Part shown: positions 1 through 6,021 of the stretch, piece by piece
How positions within the stretch are numbered: position 1 is the stretch's first letter
Layout: each line of letters starts with the position of its first letter
Source: Ruminococcaceae bacterium UBA1734
Lineage (GTDB): Bacteria; Bacillota; Clostridia; Oscillospirales; Acutalibacteraceae
Length of the DNA stretch: 6,645 bases
Direction of reading: 5' to 3'
Assembly: GCA_002315765.1 (NCBI GenBank)
Contig: DCIE01000074.1
Span: forward strand, 6,903-13,547
The notes under the pieces: generated by a model
Databases searched by the model: none
What the model was told of the DNA's origin: nothing
The model's input: only the letters and a program-made list of their open reading frames with translations
Translations under genes and position numbers: made by a program

Positions 1-113
1 TTACCGCCGAATTTTTTAAAGGCATCAATTATGGTTTTTGTGGCATTGTTTTCTAAATTGTCAAAGCTTGGTACATCATCAAAGGTGAATGCAATATATT
101 TATTTTGTTTCAT
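1..113 (-). CDS. Polysaccharide deacetylase (NodB/CE4 family), N-terminal fragment
   Basis: Thirty-seven codons are visible before the window edge. The protein begins MKQNKYIAFTFDDVPSF, and TFDDVP (residues 10-15) matches the first NodB motif (TFDDGP), in which the first Asp is the catalytic base and the second binds the metal. CE4 enzymes remove N- or O-acetyl groups from peptidoglycan, chitin-like or other acetylated sugars. The motif starts almost at the N-terminus, so there is no signal peptide; the enzyme appears cytoplasmic, or is exported some other way. I chose the ATG at 113 because AAAGGA (126-131) is then 12 bases upstream; an in-frame ATG at 125 directly abuts the SD and looks too close. 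The gene follows a terminator and a structured leader that can hide this SD (118-226). The substrate cannot be told from this fragment. Confidence 0.8.
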   Translation of the reverse strand, partial: MKQNKYIAFTFDDVPSFDNLENNATKTIIDAFKKFGG

Positions 114-117
114 ATTT

Positions 118-226
118 ATGACCATTCCTTTCCGCTTCGCTACAAGGCACAAATGACCAATGAAAGGAATGGTCATAATATGCCTCGGTTTTCGGTTGCC
201 TCACAAGAGGCGAGAAAAACGGTGCG
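118..226 (-). promoter_or_regulatory. Structured leader A: candidate SD-sequestering riboswitch before the deacetylase
   Basis: Read on the minus strand. P1 is CGCAC (222-226) with GTAGCG (138-143), one bulged base. P2 is TTTTC (214-218)/GAAAA (189-193) enclosing a TC/AACC internal loop and GCCTC (207-211)/GAGGC (198-202) capped by TTGT. P3 is AGGCA (181-185)/TGCCT (145-149) enclosing TGACCA (170-175)/TGGTCA (154-159). An alternative stem pairs 162-176 perfectly with 118-132, which contains the deacetylase SD (AAAGGA). P3 and this SD-hiding stem exclude each other. P2 is nearly identical to P2 of the leader at 2860-2976. The structure was worked out by hand; the ligand, if any, is unknown, and I do not recognise the class. 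Confidence 0.65.
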
Positions 227-292
227 TTATAAATTTTTCAAGTTTGGAAAATTATCTTTCAAACTTATAATTCCCGTATTTTACCTAATTCT

Positions 293-327
293 AAAAAAAT
301 ATCCTCCGCTGTTGCGAAAGGATATTT
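293..327 (-). terminator. Rho-independent terminator after the membrane protein gene
   Basis: On the minus strand, AAATATCCT (319-327) pairs with AGGATATTT (297-305). The interior can add a CGC/GCG stem around AACA, and a run of T follows (293-299). It starts 4 bases after the stop of the membrane protein gene, and so separates it from the deacetylase leader. Confidence 0.85.
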
Positions 328-331
328 AAAC

Positions 332-865
332 TTATTTATCTTTATCAATTATTACAGGCGAGGTATTCTTATCGTAATAAAAATACTTTTTGAAAAAGCC
401 TGAAAGTTTATAAAATCCGCGAATTATCAAAGGAACCAAAAGTATAACAACAACCGTTGATGCAAAAAAACATAACGCAGATTCGCCTACGCCGATATCC
501 AATGTGAATTTCGGCAACAGCAACATAAAGAAGCATCGCTTAAAAAGGTCTAAATTCCCGGACAGTGAATAGAAAGCCATTATTATCCCGTAATCAAGTA
601 ACATAGCCAGAATACTGTCAATAACAAATGCCTTTGACATATTCACCATATAAACTATGATAAAAAACACTAATAAAATAACAACCGCAACAGCAATAAG
701 AATACCGTGAAGCATACTTTCGCTGATTTTTGAAAAATCAGGGTCATATCCAAAGTAGATTAACGAACCCACATTGGACCACAAAAATATGCTAAGAAAA
801 AAATAAATTGATATTTTTATCACATCTAAAACATACCTTGCTAAGTAATACAGATTTATTTTCAT
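332..865 (-). CDS. Four-helix membrane protein of unknown function
   Basis: A 177-residue protein with about four hydrophobic helices, near residues 13-38, 52-75, 80-102 and 128-150. It has a short N-terminus and a charged C-terminal tail with lysines and aspartates (YYDKNTSPVIIDKDK). I see no catalytic or ligand-binding motif and do not recognise the family. The frame is open upstream to 886, but the ATG at 865 (MKINLYYL) has AAGGA (874-878) 8 bases away, so I use that start. A promoter lies at 915-943 and a strong terminator directly follows the stop, so it can be a single-gene unit. No terminator is visible after the exchanger gene upstream, so read-through from it is possible. Confidence 0.75.
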   Translation of the reverse strand: MKINLYYLARYVLDVIKISIYFFLSIFLWSNVGSLIYFGYDPDFSKISESMLHGILIAVAVVILLVFFIIVYMVNMSKAFVIDSILAMLLDYGIIMAFYSLSGNLDLFKRCFFMLLLPKFTLDIGVGESALCFFASTVVVILLVPLIIRGFYKLSGFFKKYFYYDKNTSPVIIDKDK

Positions 866-914
866 AAAGCCAATCCTTCCTACCAAAAAGGCAAGAGCAT
901 ATACATCTTTTTAA

Positions 915-943
915 ATTATACTACAACGGATAATAAAAGTAAA
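915..943 (-). promoter_or_regulatory. Promoter for the membrane protein gene
   Basis: On the minus strand, -10 TATAAT (915-920, exact consensus) lies 17 bases from -35 TTTACT (938-943, four of six matches). It is about 50 bases upstream of the start at 865. Confidence 0.6.
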
Positions 944-992
944 GTATAAAAACGGCTTTTCCTCTATTTTAATAAAAAATTTGCAAAATTCA

Positions 993-1991
993 TCATATAG
1001 TTACAAAACAGGTAACAGCAATATAAGCTATATAAACTCCAAGTACCGCAAAGCCTTGAAATCTACTGAACTTCTCCCTGAACAAAGCCGGTACTATAGC
1101 TATTATTCCAACCAAAAGGCAAGCCGGCAAATCAATATATGCCGATTGTCTTGTAATATTAAGCGGTCTTCCGGATATTACAGCCGATAGGGGCATAATA
1201 AGAGTTAGGTCCATAATATTCGCACCGATAATATTTCCCACCGATAAATCAGCCTGTTTTTTAGATATGGCAGTAATAGTCGTAATAAGCTCGGGCAAGG
1301 AAGTGCCTACCGCAACAAGGGTTACACCTATTATTCTTTCCGAAATATTAAGAATTCTTGCAAGGGATGTTCCGTTATCAACCAAAAGTCTTGCACCGAT
1401 TACTATTCCCGCCGCACCGAAAACAAATTTCAGTATATTAATGACAATTACCTTTTTTTCGGTAGAAACATGGGACTTGTCGACATCCTTTTGGACTGCA
1501 ATTGCCTTTTTTGCGCCCCATATATTTTCACAAAAGAAAACAATGAAAATAACAAGCAAAATAACCGAAAATCCTATACTTACTTTTCCCGAAAAACCGC
1601 AAATAACAATTATTCCTGCCGAAAGCAACATTATTACAGATTTAAGAAGATAGTCCTTCCTCTTCATTATTCCCGGCATACAAAGAATGGAAATCGCCAT
1701 AATAAGACCGATATTTGCCGTAACACTGCCAACAGCATTTCCGATAGATATGTCTACTAATCCTTGGGCTGTTTCTGTATCCGCCGCAAAAAGACTGTCT
1801 CTCGCCGCCAAGACAGAAACCAACATTTCGGGAAGTGTAGTAGCAACACTAACCACAGTAGCACCGATAATAAGCTTGGGTATTCCGCTTACCTCGGCAA
1901 TCCAAGTTGCGGCATCAACAAAATAATCACCGCCCTTGATTACAAGAACAATTCCCAAAGCAAATAATAGTAATGTTAAAAATAAATCCAT
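993..1991 (-). CDS. CaCA-superfamily cation exchanger (YrbG-like), probably metal export
   Basis: A 332-residue membrane protein with the two inverted alpha repeats of Ca2+/cation antiporters. Alpha-1 reads GATVVSVATTLPE (43-55) then GNAVGS (84-89); alpha-2 reads GVTLVAVGTSLPE (222-234) then GNIIGAN (252-258). The acidic residues Glu55 and Glu234 are the expected ion ligands. A charged loop (about 160-182) joins the two five-helix halves. Family members exchange Ca2+ or other divalent cations for Na+ or H+ across the cytoplasmic membrane. The Mn2+-type riboswitch just upstream suggests that Mn2+ efflux is at least part of this one's job; that is inference. GGAGG at 1998-2002 sits 6 bases before the ATG. 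No hairpin terminator is evident after the TGA. Family confidence is high, the ion specificity uncertain. Confidence 0.93.
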   Translation of the reverse strand: MDLFLTLLLFALGIVLVIKGGDYFVDAATWIAEVSGIPKLIIGATVVSVATTLPEMLVSVLAARDSLFAADTETAQGLVDISIGNAVGSVTANIGLIMAISILCMPGIMKRKDYLLKSVIMLLSAGIIVICGFSGKVSIGFSVILLVIFIVFFCENIWGAKKAIAVQKDVDKSHVSTEKKVIVINILKFVFGAAGIVIGARLLVDNGTSLARILNISERIIGVTLVAVGTSLPELITTITAISKKQADLSVGNIIGANIMDLTLIMPLSAVISGRPLNITRQSAYIDLPACLLVGIIAIVPALFREKFSRFQGFAVLGVYIAYIAVTCFVTI

Positions 1992-2004
1992 AGTTTACCT
2001 CCGT

Positions 2005-2040
2005 AAAAAAAATTAAGGATACAGCAAATTACTGTACCCC
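2005..2040 (-). terminator. Regulated terminator of the riboswitch (expression platform)
   Basis: On the minus strand, GGGTACAG pairs with CTGTATCC (one G-U) around TAATTTG, followed by TTAATTTTTTTT (2005-2016), just ahead of the exchanger SD. The 5' arm GTACAGT (2031-2037) is also complementary to ACTGTAC (2061-2067), which gives a 7-bp antiterminator. This terminator/antiterminator pair fits transcriptional control by the aptamer upstream. Confidence 0.75.
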
Positions 2041-2060
2041 AAAAACCTAACAAACCCACT

Positions 2061-2170
2061 GTACAGTCATAAGACAAACAATGAGTCTCGCAATTTAAAG
2101 CAAACCAGACCTAAAGGCCGAGATTGTTGACTTGCCACATTCAAAAAAAGAATGTCTGCTACTCCCTCAA
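2061..2170 (-). ncRNA. yybP-ykoY (Mn2+) riboswitch aptamer and antiterminator arm
   Basis: On the minus strand, the leader has the hallmark GGGAGTAGC (2158-2166), a hairpin ACATTC/GAATGT around a T-rich loop, GTCAACA (about 2125-2131), the GGCC..GGTC hairpin (2109-2120) and the closing GCGAGAC (2085-2091). A short P1 of TGAG (2166-2169) with CTCA (2082-2085) closes the aptamer. This order of conserved segments is that of the yybP-ykoY family, known to bind Mn2+ and turn on metal-exporter genes. The 3' flank carries the antiterminator arm (2061-2067). P1 is short, so the exact boundaries are approximate. Confidence 0.85.
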
Positions 2171-2189
2171 GGAATATTTATTTGTTAAA

Positions 2190-2221
2190 ATTATATTACC
2201 CTACTTTCGATTAAATGTCAA
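2190..2221 (-). promoter_or_regulatory. Promoter of the riboswitch-exchanger transcript
   Basis: On the minus strand, a perfect -35 TTGACA (2216-2221) is 17 bases from TAATAT (2193-2198); an overlapping TATAAT (2190-2195) is 20 bases away. The -35 lies inside the last codons and stop region of the Nudix gene, so the two genes are packed tightly. Transcription would start around 2183, just before the aptamer. Confidence 0.7.
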
Positions 2222-2783
2222 TTATTTTTTTACCGCTTAATTTACCGCTTTTTTTCAAATAATAATATTTCAGTATTGCTGTTTGAGTTTTGGCATCGGG
2301 AATTTGGTTATTCCCTACCATTTCCACTGCTTTTTCCAGAGGTATTCTCTCGGCACTTAAAAACTCATCGTCATCAAGGTCCTGTTCACCGAAGGAAAGT
2401 TTATCGGCGCCGTATATCCAAATGGTTTCGGCGCAATATCCCGGAGAGGGATACAATTTTCCCAAATCGTAATAATTTTCTGCCGTGGCGCCGGTTTCTT
2501 CCTTGAGTTCTCTTATTCCGCAAAGGATAGGTTTTTCTCCCGACTTATCCCTCTTTCCGGCAGGTACCTCATAAGTCAATTCTTTGTATGGATAACGAAA
2601 CTGCTTAACAAGTAAAATATTTCCGTCATCATCTTCTGCAACAACACATACTCCTCCGGGATGCTCTACAACCTCTCGGTCGGCAACGGTTCCGTTAGGA
2701 AGCTCCACCATATCGTATCTTAAGTTGATTATTCTTCCCTCATACTTGTATTCTTCGCTTAGGGTTTTTTCTTCAAAATTCAT
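2211..2783 (-). CDS. nudF: Nudix hydrolase, ADP-ribose pyrophosphatase type
   Basis: A 190-residue protein of usual NudF length. NudF hydrolyses ADP-ribose to AMP and ribose-5-phosphate in the cytoplasm, using divalent metal. The Nudix box occupies residues 76-99 (GKRDKSGEKPILC then REL-EE-G); metal-binding Glu92, Glu95 and Glu96 are present. It has one extra residue between the first Gly and Glu (G-x6-E rather than G-x5-E). HPGGVCVVAED, KQFRYPYKE and the YPSPGYCAE segment (111-119) are typical of the ADP-ribose subfamily. The reading frame is open to a TTG at 2792 that abuts the SD; the ATG at 2783 is 9 bases from AGGAAGG (2793-2799), so I use it. It is divergent from the M14 gene. No terminator follows; its end overlaps the next promoter. 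The substrate is inferred from family resemblance. Confidence 0.88.
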   Translation of the reverse strand: MNFEEKTLSEEYKYEGRIINLRYDMVELPNGTVADREVVEHPGGVCVVAEDDDGNILLVKQFRYPYKELTYEVPAGKRDKSGEKPILCGIRELKEETGATAENYYDLGKLYPSPGYCAETIWIYGADKLSFGEQDLDDDEFLSAERIPLEKAVEMVGNNQIPDAKTQTAILKYYYLKKSGKLSGKKIIDI

Positions 2784-2802
2784 TAAATTCAACCTTCCTA
2801 AA

Positions 2803-2861
2803 TATAATTAAATAAAAACTCCGGAGGAAATAGCGTGAAAATTCACGCTATCAAATATAAA
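2803..2861. promoter_or_regulatory. Divergent promoter/operator region with a 22-base palindrome
   Basis: Between the divergent Nudix and M14 genes, 2830-2851 is a perfect inverted repeat (ATAGCGTGA with TCACGCTAT around four bases). On the plus strand, a TATAAT (2803-2808) would start transcripts near 2815, upstream of the palindrome; a TATAAA (2856-2861) would start them just before hairpin P2 of the leader. Neither has a good -35. The palindrome could be a repressor or activator site, or an RNA hairpin in the longer transcript. There is no T-run next to it, so it is not a terminator. Confidence 0.45.
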
Positions 2862-2976
2862 GACACCTGTTTCTCGCCTCTTACGAGGCAACCGAAACAG
2901 ATGCGATATAATAATCACCATTTCGGTGAATTTTTATCGCTTTTTGTGTCTTAAAGAAAGAAATGGTGATTATTAT
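2860..2976 (+). promoter_or_regulatory. Structured leader B: candidate SD-sequestering riboswitch before the M14 peptidase
   Basis: P1 is AAGACAC (2860-2866) with GTGTCTT (2946-2952). P2 is CTGTTTC (2867-2873)/GAAACAG (2894-2900) enclosing a TC/AACC internal loop and GCCTC (2876-2880)/GAGGC (2885-2889) capped by TTAC. P3 is GCGATA (2903-2908)/TATCGC (2935-2940) enclosing TCACC (2915-2919)/GGTGA (2925-2929). The alternative stem pairs 2908-2924 with 2960-2976, 17 bp without mismatch, burying the SD (GGTGAT) and the first two bases of the start codon. P3 and this stem are mutually exclusive, as in a translational switch. P2 is shared with the leader at 118-226, while P3 and the SD-hiding arms differ in sequence but keep their pairing. 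I do not recognise a known riboswitch class. Confidence 0.7.
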
Positions 2977-3877
2977 GGAAAAAATTTTTAAATCTCAAAA
3001 TTACAACTACATAAATCTCCGAAAGGCTATCTTTAAACTATCTCAAAGATACTCTTTTTTAAAGCTGTTGTCAATAGGCAAAAGCTGTCTCGGCAAAGAT
3101 ATTATCGCCATAAAACTCGGAAACGCACCTGATTATGCCCTTTTTTCAGCCGCATTTCACGGAAGTGAACATATAACTACAAATGTTTTAATGCTTTGGC
3201 TTGAAAACTTATGTGATGCTCTGCAAAATCAAAAGCCGTTTTGGGGACTGAATGCCGAAAAAGCACTTTTCGGAAGAGGGATTATCCTAATTCCGAGAGT
3301 AAACCCGGACGGTTGCGATGTTGCGATTGAGGGCAAAACCGGATGCGGAAACAGATTAAGAGAAATAACAAAAATGTGCGGTGGTGATTTTGAACATTTT
3401 AATGCTAATATTCGAGGTGTGGATATTAACCATAATTTTAATGCCGGTTGGGAAGAACTGAAGGCAGAAGAAGCGAAACTCGGAATAATAGTGCCGAATT
3501 ACACAAGATTCGGTGGATACTCTCCAGAAAGCGAACCTGAAACCGTGGCAATTTGTAATCTTTGCCGTACCGAAAAAATCCGTCATATCTTAGCCCTTCA
3601 TTCACAAGGAAGGGTTATCTATTGGTCATACAAGAATAAAAAGCCGAAAAGAAGCAGACAAATGGCGGAAATTATGGCAACATCAAGCGGGTATTCCCTT
3701 GATTATGCAACCGGAATTGCCGAGGGTGGCGGATTTAAGGATTGGTTTATTGATAAATTTGACAAACCGGGATTTACAGTAGAAATAGGAAAGGGCGAAA
3801 ACCCATTGCCGATTAATACTGCGCAAGACCTGTACAAGGAAATTGCCGAAACCCTTATTTTATCGGCAATAATGTAG
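2975..3877 (+). CDS. M14-family zinc peptidase (carboxypeptidase-like, gamma-D-glutamyl-diamino acid endopeptidase type)
   Basis: A 300-residue M14 metallopeptidase. The zinc ligands are His62 and Glu65 (HGSEH) and His209 (LHSQG); the catalytic Glu is Glu270 in FTVEIGKG. NPDGCDV (110-116) and VDINHNFNAGW (149-159) are family landmarks. In pancreatic-type carboxypeptidases the last segment carries NRN, whose Arg binds the substrate's C-terminal carboxylate. Here it is NHN, so an endopeptidase or amidase-like activity on peptidoglycan stem peptides is more likely than simple carboxypeptidase action; that is inference. There is no signal peptide or LysM domain, so it may act on recycled muropeptides in the cytoplasm. 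The frame is open from an ATG at 2963, but GGTGAT (2965-2970) matches the extended anti-SD and sits right for the ATG at 2975. No terminator is visible before glmS. Confidence 0.88.
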   Translation: MEKIFKSQNYNYINLRKAIFKLSQRYSFLKLLSIGKSCLGKDIIAIKLGNAPDYALFSAAFHGSEHITTNVLMLWLENLCDALQNQKPFWGLNAEKALFGRGIILIPRVNPDGCDVAIEGKTGCGNRLREITKMCGGDFEHFNANIRGVDINHNFNAGWEELKAEEAKLGIIVPNYTRFGGYSPESEPETVAICNLCRTEKIRHILALHSQGRVIYWSYKNKKPKRSRQMAEIMATSSGYSLDYATGIAEGGGFKDWFIDKFDKPGFTVEIGKGENPLPINTAQDLYKEIAETLILSAIM

Positions 3878-3882
3878 AGCAA

Positions 3883-3958
3883 CTAACAGTGTTCCTTAAA
3901 AAAGCAACTAACAGTTGATTGAAAAATCCACTAATATCCGTATAATGTAAACTGTTAG
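3883..3958 (+). repeat. Three copies of CTAACAGT around the glmS promoter
   Basis: GCAACTAACAGT occurs at 3879-3890 and again at 3904-3915, 25 bp apart in direct orientation. The second copy extends to the near-palindrome CAACTAACAGTTG. The core returns inverted as ACTGTTAG at 3951-3958. Copies two and three flank the promoter, one touching the -35 and one at the probable start site. This spacing suggests an operator, but no regulator is identified. Confidence 0.55.
3919..3946 (+). promoter_or_regulatory. glmS promoter
   Basis: TTGAAA (3919-3924) is 16 bases from a perfect TATAAT (3941-3946). Transcription would start near 3953, leaving a leader of about 35 bases. That is too short for the glmS ribozyme known from many Firmicutes, and no ribozyme core is seen. 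Confidence 0.7.
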
Positions 3959-3987
3959 GCGACAAAATTTAAAGGATGGTAATGATA

Positions 3988-5805
3988 ATGTGCGGAATTG
4001 TAGGTTTTACGGGAAACAAAAAATCAGCCCCTATTTTGCTTGAGGGATTATCAAAATTAGAATACCGCGGGTACGATTCAGCCGGAATCGCTGTTTTGAA
4101 TGACGGTACTATTAAAACACAAAAAACCGCCGGTAGAATTAAATCTCTTATGGATAACACAAACGGCGGTGAGACGATAAACGGAAGTGTGGGAATCGGC
4201 CATACCCGTTGGGCTACACACGGCGCCCCAACCACCGAAAACGCACATCCCCATTTAAGCGGAAATAAAAAATTTGCAGTAGTCCATAACGGAATAATTG
4301 AAAACTATTCTCTTTTAAAAGAAAATCTGATAAATGACGGCTTTGAATTTTTAAGCGAAACCGACACAGAGGTTATTCCGCACCTACTCGAAAAATACTA
4401 TGACGGTGATATTAAAACCACTGTAATTAGGGTTACTAATATGCTTAAAGGCTCTTATGCACTTGGTATTATATGCGCAGATTATCCCCATATGATTATT
4501 GCCGCAAAAAAGTTCAGTCCACTTATTATCGGTGTCTCCTCCGATTGCAATATTATTGCTTCGGATGCTACGGCTATTGTCAATACCACAAAAGACATTA
4601 TCTATCTTGAAGACGGGGAAATTGCCTTTATCCAGCCTGATAATATTGAAATAATTGACGAAAACCAAAAGAAAATTCAAAAAGAAATCACTACTATATC
4701 TTGGAATGTAGCTGCTGCCGAAAAAGACGGATTTGAGCATTTTATGATGAAAGAAATTTTCGAGCAACCGAAATCTGTCGCAAATGCGCTTAACGGAAGA
4801 ATTAAAAACAAAAAGGTTGTTTTCGAGAATTTCAAGTTATCCAAGGAAGAACTTCAAAGAATAAATATGATAAAAATTGTCGCCTGTGGCTCCGCATATC
4901 ACGCAGGTATGGTGGGAAAATATATTCTTGAAGATATGACGAGAATACCCTGTGAGGTTGACCTTGCAAGTGAATTCAGATACAGAAATCCTATTGTAAA
5001 CGACAAGACATTAACCATTGTAATAAGTCAGTCCGGAGAAACCGCAGATACATTGGCGGCACTTAAAAAAGCAAAGTCATCCGGTTCCCACATTTTAGCC
5101 ATTGTCAATGTGGTGGGAAGTTCCATAGCCAAACTCTCTGACGATGTCATTTACACCTATGCAGGACCGGAAATTGCCGTTGCTACAACCAAGGGTTACA
5201 GCACACAGTTAGCAGCACTCTATCTGTTTTCGGCTTGGTGTGCTCAAAATCTCGGCACAATATCAGCAAATGATTTAGAATATTTCTTAAATTCAGTCAA
5301 ATCATTACCCCAAAAAATCAAGGAAACAATTGACTGTTGCGGCAATATCAAAAAAATTTCAAAGATTTGCATCGACTCAAGTTCACTTTTCTTTATGGGA
5401 AGAAATTTAGATTATGCCGTTGCACTTGAGGCATCACTCAAGCTAAAAGAAATATCATATATACATTCCGAGGCTTATGCGGCAGGAGAATTAAAGCACG
5501 GAACAATTTCTCTCATTGAAAAAGGAAAAATCGTTATTGCCTTATCCTGCTATTCCGATTTGTCGGAAAAAATGTCCGGAAACATCAAAGAAGTGGTTGC
5601 AAGGGGCGCCAATATAATAAGCTGTACAAACGAAAAAAGTCCTGTAATTTCAAACCAATATATAACGATACCCGATATTGACAGTAGACTTATAGCATCC
5701 TTGGAAATAATACCGTTTCAGTTGTTTGCATATTATGTGGCATATTACAAAGGCTTAGATATAGATAAACCCAGGAACTTAGCAAAATCGGTAACCGTAG
5801 AATAG
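3988..5805 (+). CDS. glmS: Glutamine-fructose-6-phosphate aminotransferase (isomerizing)
   Basis: A complete 605-residue GlmS, the usual length. It makes glucosamine-6-phosphate from fructose-6-phosphate and glutamine, the first step towards UDP-GlcNAc for the cell wall. The N-terminal class II amidotransferase domain (about 1-220) starts MCGIVGF, with Cys2 as the nucleophile after Met removal; RGYDSAG (27-33), TRWATHG (73-79) and HNGIIENY (100-107) are present. Two SIS sugar-isomerase domains follow, with SQSGETADT (347-355), ATTKGYSTQ (399-407) and EASLKLKEIS (481-490). The end DKPRNLAKSVTVE is canonical. The frame extends to an ATG at 3976 (MVMIMCG), but catalysis needs Cys directly after the initiator, and AAAGGATGGT (3971-3980) serves as SD, so the start is 3988. 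It has its own promoter, with repeats around it. Confidence 0.97.
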   Translation: MCGIVGFTGNKKSAPILLEGLSKLEYRGYDSAGIAVLNDGTIKTQKTAGRIKSLMDNTNGGETINGSVGIGHTRWATHGAPTTENAHPHLSGNKKFAVVHNGIIENYSLLKENLINDGFEFLSETDTEVIPHLLEKYYDGDIKTTVIRVTNMLKGSYALGIICADYPHMIIAAKKFSPLIIGVSSDCNIIASDATAIVNTTKDIIYLEDGEIAFIQPDNIEIIDENQKKIQKEITTISWNVAAAEKDGFEHFMMKEIFEQPKSVANALNGRIKNKKVVFENFKLSKEELQRINMIKIVACGSAYHAGMVGKYILEDMTRIPCEVDLASEFRYRNPIVNDKTLTIVISQSGETADTLAALKKAKSSGSHILAIVNVVGSSIAKLSDDVIYTYAGPEIAVATTKGYSTQLAALYLFSAWCAQNLGTISANDLEYFLNSVKSLPQKIKETIDCCGNIKKISKICIDSSSLFFMGRNLDYAVALEASLKLKEISYIHSEAYAAGELKHGTISLIEKGKIVIALSCYSDLSEKMSGNIKEVVARGANIISCTNEKSPVISNQYITIPDIDSRLIASLEIIPFQLFAYYVAYYKGLDIDKPRNLAKSVTVE

Positions 5806-5879
5806 TTCAAGGAAGGTTAATAAAAATATCTTAATATGCCTGTTTTTACAAAAAAAATGCAAAAAATCAAAAATAATGC

Positions 5880-5908
5880 TTGACAAAACCGTATTCACAA
5901 TATATAAT
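5880..5908 (+). promoter_or_regulatory. Consensus promoter for the tRNA-Met/tRNA-Glu unit
   Basis: A perfect TTGACA (5880-5885) and a perfect TATAAT (5903-5908) are 17 bases apart, as expected for a strong stable-RNA promoter. The 5806-5879 stretch between glmS and this promoter is AT-rich and shows no convincing terminator or gene. Confidence 0.9.
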
Positions 5909-5917
5909 AACTAAGTC

Positions 5918-5936
5918 GCCGTAAAGCGAATACGGC
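5918..5936 (+). other. Leader hairpin of the tRNA precursor
   Basis: GCCGTA pairs perfectly with TACGGC around AAGCGAA, 5 bases before the first tRNA. No T-run follows. It probably forms the 5' leader structure of the precursor, next to the RNase P site. Confidence 0.5.
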
Positions 5937-5941
5937 TATTT

Positions 5942-6018
5942 GGCTGTATAGCTCAGTTGGCTAGAGCATGCGGTTCATACCCGCAGTGTCATTGGTTCAA
6001 ATCCAATTACAGCCACCA
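5942..6018 (+). tRNA. tRNA-Met (CAT), elongator type
   Basis: The acceptor GGCTGTA pairs with TACAGCC; the D arm is GCTC/GAGC, and the anticodon arm TGCGG/CCGCA holds loop TTCATAC with anticodon CAT. The T arm is ATTGG/CCAAT around TTCAAAT, and CCA is encoded. The first acceptor pair is G-C rather than the initiator mismatch, and the anticodon stem lacks the three G-C pairs of initiators. The body resembles elongator tRNA-Met rather than tRNA-Ile(CAT). Confidence 0.93.
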
Positions 6019-6021
6019 AAC

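Noticed and set aside
226..231. TATAAC as -10 for the deacetylase
   Set aside because: No -35 at the right distance, and a start there would remove helix P1 of the leader, so I did not list it.
105..329. Plus-strand frame of 74 codons
   Set aside because: It lies antisense to leader A and the terminator, has no convincing SD, and shows no protein family features.
2860..2952. MITE-like mobile repeat with ends AGACAC/GTGTCT
   Set aside because: The second copy does not share these ends and no target duplication is seen. Same-sense placement before gene starts and SD pairing fit a cis-regulatory RNA better.
3953..3987. glmS ribozyme
   Set aside because: The leader from the predicted start is only about 35 bases, with no room for the ribozyme core.
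5836..5883. 15-codon frame after glmS (starts MPVFTKK)
   Set aside because: The SD-like AAGGAAGG is about 20 bases away, too far, and the sequence is low-complexity and AT-rich; nothing supports a gene.
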